Shown piece after piece: positions 5,716-7,796 of a DNA stretch of 7,796 nt. A model generated the notes under the pieces. It made no database searches. It was not told where the DNA came from and worked only from the letters and a program-made list of their open reading frames with translations. Source of the stretch: Nitrosospira multiformis. Lineage in GTDB: Bacteria; Pseudomonadota; Gammaproteobacteria; Burkholderiales; UBA11063. The stretch is taken from the NCBI GenBank assembly GCA_020726205.1, contig DYTA01000051.1, positions 1-7,796 on the forward strand. The letters are read 5' to 3'. Each line of letters opens with the position of its first letter. Position 1 is the stretch's first letter. A program made the translations under genes and the position numbers.

Positions 5716-6522
5716 TTATTTATTCTGTTCAAATTTGCCTGTTTTAGCTAAATAATAAAATATTATACCAATAACAATCATTGGAATTGAATATAGTTGC
5801 CCTAATGACAATCCCGTTGCCTTGACTACACCTGTAGCAAAATAATCAGGTTCACGGAAAAACTCTAAGCAAAAACGGATAATTCCATAGATAATAACAA
5901 ATAAACTACATGCCATACCTGTTTTACGAGGTTTTCTAACAAACCACACCATAATTAACAATGAAATAATCCCTTCACATAATGCTTCATATAATTGTGA
6001 AGGATGTCGTGGTAACGGTCCACCATCAGGAAAAATCATTCCCCAAGGTAAACTGCTGCTACATACACGCCCCCATAATTCACCATTTATAAAATTACCA
6101 ATTCGCCCAAAGAATAACCCAATAGGAACTAGAACACTTGCAAAATCCATTAATTGTAAAAAACTTGCCTTTAATTTTCTAGAAAATAAATACACGGCAA
6201 AACATACACCAATTAAACCACCATGAAATGACATTCCACCATCCCATGCTTTAAATAAATCTAGTGGATGCAATAAATAAACTTCTGGACGATAAAATAG
6301 ACAATACCCTAGTCTTCCACCAAGAATAACACCTAATGCACCATAAAATAAAAAATCATCCATATCTTGTACTTTTAGTACTGGATGCCCAAAATGCTTA
6401 ATACGCCACTTGCCTAGATATAGAAAACAAAGAAATCCTAGCAAATACATCACACCATACCAGTGAATACTAAGTGGTCCAATACTCAATGCAATTGGAC
6501 TAATCTGAGGAAATATCAACAT
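5716..6522 (-). CDS. lgt: Prolipoprotein diacylglyceryl transferase, first (upstream) copy
   Basis: This is a second complete Lgt in tandem, with the same membrane reaction as its neighbour. I place the start at the ATG at 6522 (268 residues). The open frame extends upstream to a TTG at 6555, but those 11 extra residues have no counterpart in the other copy, whose M-L-M-Y-P-Q start aligns with M-L-I-F-P-Q here. An AAAGAG lies about 12 nt before this ATG. Residues from this start include H-W-Y-G (20-23), S-F-H-G-G (H100), the full G-R-I-G-N-F-I-N-G-E-L-W-G-R signature (R140, N143, E148, G151), H-P-S-Q-L-Y-E and R-F-C-L-E-F-F-R-E-P-D, so no catalytic residue is lost. The protein diverges from its twin mainly in membrane helices and the C-terminal tail. 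It is likely first gene of an lgt-lgt transcript, divergent from mdh. Which copy is ancestral cannot be told here. Confidence 0.94.
   Translation of the reverse strand: MLIFPQISPIALSIGPLSIHWYGVMYLLGFLCFLYLGKWRIKHFGHPVLKVQDMDDFLFYGALGVILGGRLGYCLFYRPEVYLLHPLDLFKAWDGGMSFHGGLIGVCFAVYLFSRKLKASFLQLMDFASVLVPIGLFFGRIGNFINGELWGRVCSSSLPWGMIFPDGGPLPRHPSQLYEALCEGIISLLIMVWFVRKPRKTGMACSLFVIIYGIIRFCLEFFREPDYFATGVVKATGLSLGQLYSIPMIVIGIIFYYLAKTGKFEQNK
6071..6105. repeat. 35-bp exact direct repeat shared by the two lgt genes (copy 2)
   Basis: This is the partner of the repeat at 5231-5265, in the upstream lgt copy. It begins with CCCCATAATTCACC on the plus strand and ends before the first mismatch (A against C) at 5266/6106. 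Confidence 0.85.
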
Positions 6523-6588
6523 ATTTGATGCTACTCTTTCATAGAAATTAAACAAACAAAGTCAATATTCTATCTCATTCTAATCAGG

Positions 6589-6594
6589 ATTATA
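6589..6594 (-). promoter_or_regulatory. Candidate -10 element for the lgt pair
   Basis: The minus strand reads TATAAT in the 187-bp region divergent from mdh. A start near 6582 would give a leader of about 60 nt to the ATG at 6522. No convincing -35 is visible at 16-18 bp. The rest of this intergenic region is AT-rich, and I see no recognisable operator or RNA. Confidence 0.35.
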
Positions 6595-6666
6595 TATTTT
6601 GTATAGATTAATTTTAGTTTTTGTATTTAGAATAGTACTAATTGCTACTCAGCTATTAAAAAATTT

Positions 6667-6675
6667 TGCTATAAT
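6667..6675 (+). promoter_or_regulatory. Extended -10 promoter of mdh
   Basis: The plus strand reads TGCTATAAT, a perfect TATAAT hexamer with the TGn extension. It predicts a transcription start near 6682 and a leader of about 28 nt. The -35 region is poor (TTGCTA at 6642-6647 has a 22-bp spacer), as is usual for extended -10 promoters. Confidence 0.7.
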
Positions 6676-6699
6676 ATCACCTCAATCTTTAACTTAATT

Positions 6700-6704
6700 A
6701 GGAG
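6700..6704 (+). promoter_or_regulatory. Strong Shine-Dalgarno of mdh
   Basis: AGGAG lies 5 nt before the ATG at 6710. It is the strongest ribosome site in the window and fixes the mdh start. Confidence 0.85.
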
Positions 6705-6709
6705 TTGTT

Positions 6710-7690
6710 ATGAAAGCACCTGTACGTGTAGCTGTGACTGGCGCAGCTGGTCAAATTAGTTATAGTTTATTATTCCGTATTGCTAGTGGTGATATGCTAG
6801 GTAAGGATCAACCTGTAATATTACAATTACTAGAAATAGAACCCGCAATGAATGCATTAAAGGGTGTAATTATGGAATTAGATGATTGTGCGTTTCCATT
6901 ATTACATGAAGTTATTGCTAGTCATGACCCAATGGTTGCTTTCAAAGATGCCGACATTGCATTGTTAGTCGGTTCACGCCCACGTTCAAAAGGTATGGAA
7001 CGTAAAGATTTATTAGAAGTAAACGGTGCAATTTTCACGGCTCAAGGTAAAGCTTTAGCTGCCGTTGCGAAAAAAGATGTCAAAGTTTTAGTTGTAGGAA
7101 ATCCTGCAAATACTAATGCATTAATTTTAGCTAAAAATGCCAGTGGAATAAATCCTCGCAATATTACATCGATGATGCGCTTAGACCATAACCGAGCGAT
7201 GAGCCAATTAGCTGCAAAAGTTGGTTGCCAAACAACTGAAATAACTGATGTAGTAGCATGGGGTAATCATTCTTCAACACAATATCCAGACGTTTTAAAT
7301 GCAAAAGCACAAGGCAAAGTAGCTAAAGACTTAGTTGATGAAAATTGGTTAGTAAATAATTTTATTCCAACTGTACAAAAACGAGGTGCCGCAATTATTG
7401 AAGCTCGTGGACTATCATCAGCTGCATCAGCAGCTAATGCCGCAATTGATCACATTCGTAGCTGGGTACTTGGTACAGCAGACGGAGAAATTGTTACAAT
7501 GGGCGTTCCTTCTGATGGAAGTTATGATATCCCTGAAGGTGTAATTTTTGGATACCCTTGCACCTGTAAAAATGGTGAATATACAGTTGTTCAAGGATTT
7601 GAGATTAATGAGTTTAGTCGCAAATATATTGATATCACATATCAAGAATTATGTGAAGAACGTGATGCAATTAAACATCTACTTCCTTAA
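6710..7690 (+). CDS. mdh: Malate dehydrogenase, NAD-dependent, LDH-like type 2
   Basis: Mdh interconverts malate and oxaloacetate with NAD in the cytoplasm (TCA cycle). The 326-residue length is normal for the type 2 family found in Betaproteobacteria and several other groups, not the about 312-residue E. coli type. Visible features are the nucleotide-binding T-G-A-A-G-Q-I (10-16), the acidic end of strand two in L-L-E-I-E-P (40-45) favouring NAD over NADP, the mobile-loop substrate arginines in [11 protein letters not shown] (R92 and R98), G-N-P-A-N-T-N (130-136), M-R-L-D-H-N-R-A with D159 and R162, and [11 protein letters not shown] with the catalytic H187. The gene stands alone, between its own extended -10 promoter and strong Shine-Dalgarno and a long terminator. 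It is divergent from the lgt pair. Nothing suggests damage. Confidence 0.98.
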   Translation: MKAPVRVAVTGAAGQISYSLLFRIASGDMLGKDQPVILQLLEIEPAMNALKGVIMELDDCAFPLLHEVIASHDPMVAFKDADIALLVGSRPRSKGMERKDLLEVNGAIFTAQGKALAAVAKKDVKVLVVGNPANTNALILAKNASGINPRNITSMMRLDHNRAMSQLAAKVGCQTTEITDVVAWGNHSSTQYPDVLNAKAQGKVAKDLVDENWLVNNFIPTVQKRGAAIIEARGLSSAASAANAAIDHIRSWVLGTADGEIVTMGVPSDGSYDIPEGVIFGYPCTCKNGEYTVVQGFEINEFSRKYIDITYQELCEERDAIKHLLP

Positions 7691-7699
7691 AGTATAAAT

Positions 7700-7740
7700 A
7701 AGAAATAGAGGTTAAATAAATTTAACCTCTATTTCTTTTA
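7700..7740 (+). terminator. Intrinsic terminator of mdh
   Basis: A 17-bp perfect stem (7700-7716 with 7721-7737, 4-nt loop TAAA) begins 9 bp after the mdh stop codon. It contains the GAGGTT/AACCTC core and runs into TTTTA. It is the longest hairpin in the window. The remaining sequence to 7796 is AT-rich, and I see nothing in it. Confidence 0.85.
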
Positions 7741-7796
7741 ATTCATTTAAATGCCAATTAGACTTTTCAAGTACTAATTAATTTATTTTAAATAAA

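Noticed and set aside
6523..6555. TTG-initiated N-terminal extension (11 residues) of the upstream lgt
   Set aside because: It has a TTG start without a Shine-Dalgarno and no counterpart in the twin lgt. The ATG at 6522 aligns with the twin's first residue.
7427..7645. 72-codon minus-strand open frame inside mdh
   Set aside because: It lies wholly antisense to a strongly conserved mdh, with no promoter or ribosome site and no recognisable domain.

Overview
The window is a 7.8 kb piece of an AT-rich bacterial chromosome (roughly one third G+C by eye) filled almost entirely with housekeeping genes. The protein features point to a proteobacterium with low G+C, most likely on the betaproteobacterial side. 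The thymidylate kinase has the GIDGAGKSTH P-loop and the H-x-x-T-E-x-L-L-x-F-A-x-R helix I associate with betaproteobacterial enzymes. The malate dehydrogenase is the LDH-like 'type 2' form of about 326 residues, and DnaX ends in an F-G-x-x-I-V-x-x-S-I-K-P type tail. The assignment is an inference from remembered family features, not from a search.

Layout, left to right: a 5' fragment of tmk (minus strand, cut by the window edge) lies directly downstream of mltG (minus). This is the same mltG-tmk order as in many proteobacteria. A 232 bp divergent intergenic region with two look-alike extended -10 promoters separates mltG from dnaX (plus). dnaX converges on a minus-strand gene for a lipoprotein that looks like a GH76-family (alpha-1,6-mannanase-like) glycosidase, and a single hairpin between them can terminate both. 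Upstream of the glycosidase gene, on the same strand, are two tandem complete copies of lgt, the prolipoprotein diacylglyceryl transferase. A canonical intrinsic terminator sits between the second lgt and the glycosidase start codon. Divergent from the lgt pair is mdh (plus), which has a near-perfect extended -10 promoter, a strong Shine-Dalgarno and a long terminator hairpin.

Functionally, tmk and dnaX serve DNA replication (dTTP supply and the clamp loader). mltG trims nascent peptidoglycan strands, Lgt performs the first step of lipoprotein maturation, and Mdh belongs to the TCA cycle. The glycosidase-like protein carries a lipobox and so should itself be an Lgt substrate.

I see no mobile element, CRISPR array, tRNA or rRNA, and no clear new multi-gene system. 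The points most worth a second look are the duplicated lgt genes beside a lipoprotein glycosidase, the terminator (possible attenuator) just in front of that glycosidase, and an A8 slippery site in dnaX placed where a gamma-type short product would be made.
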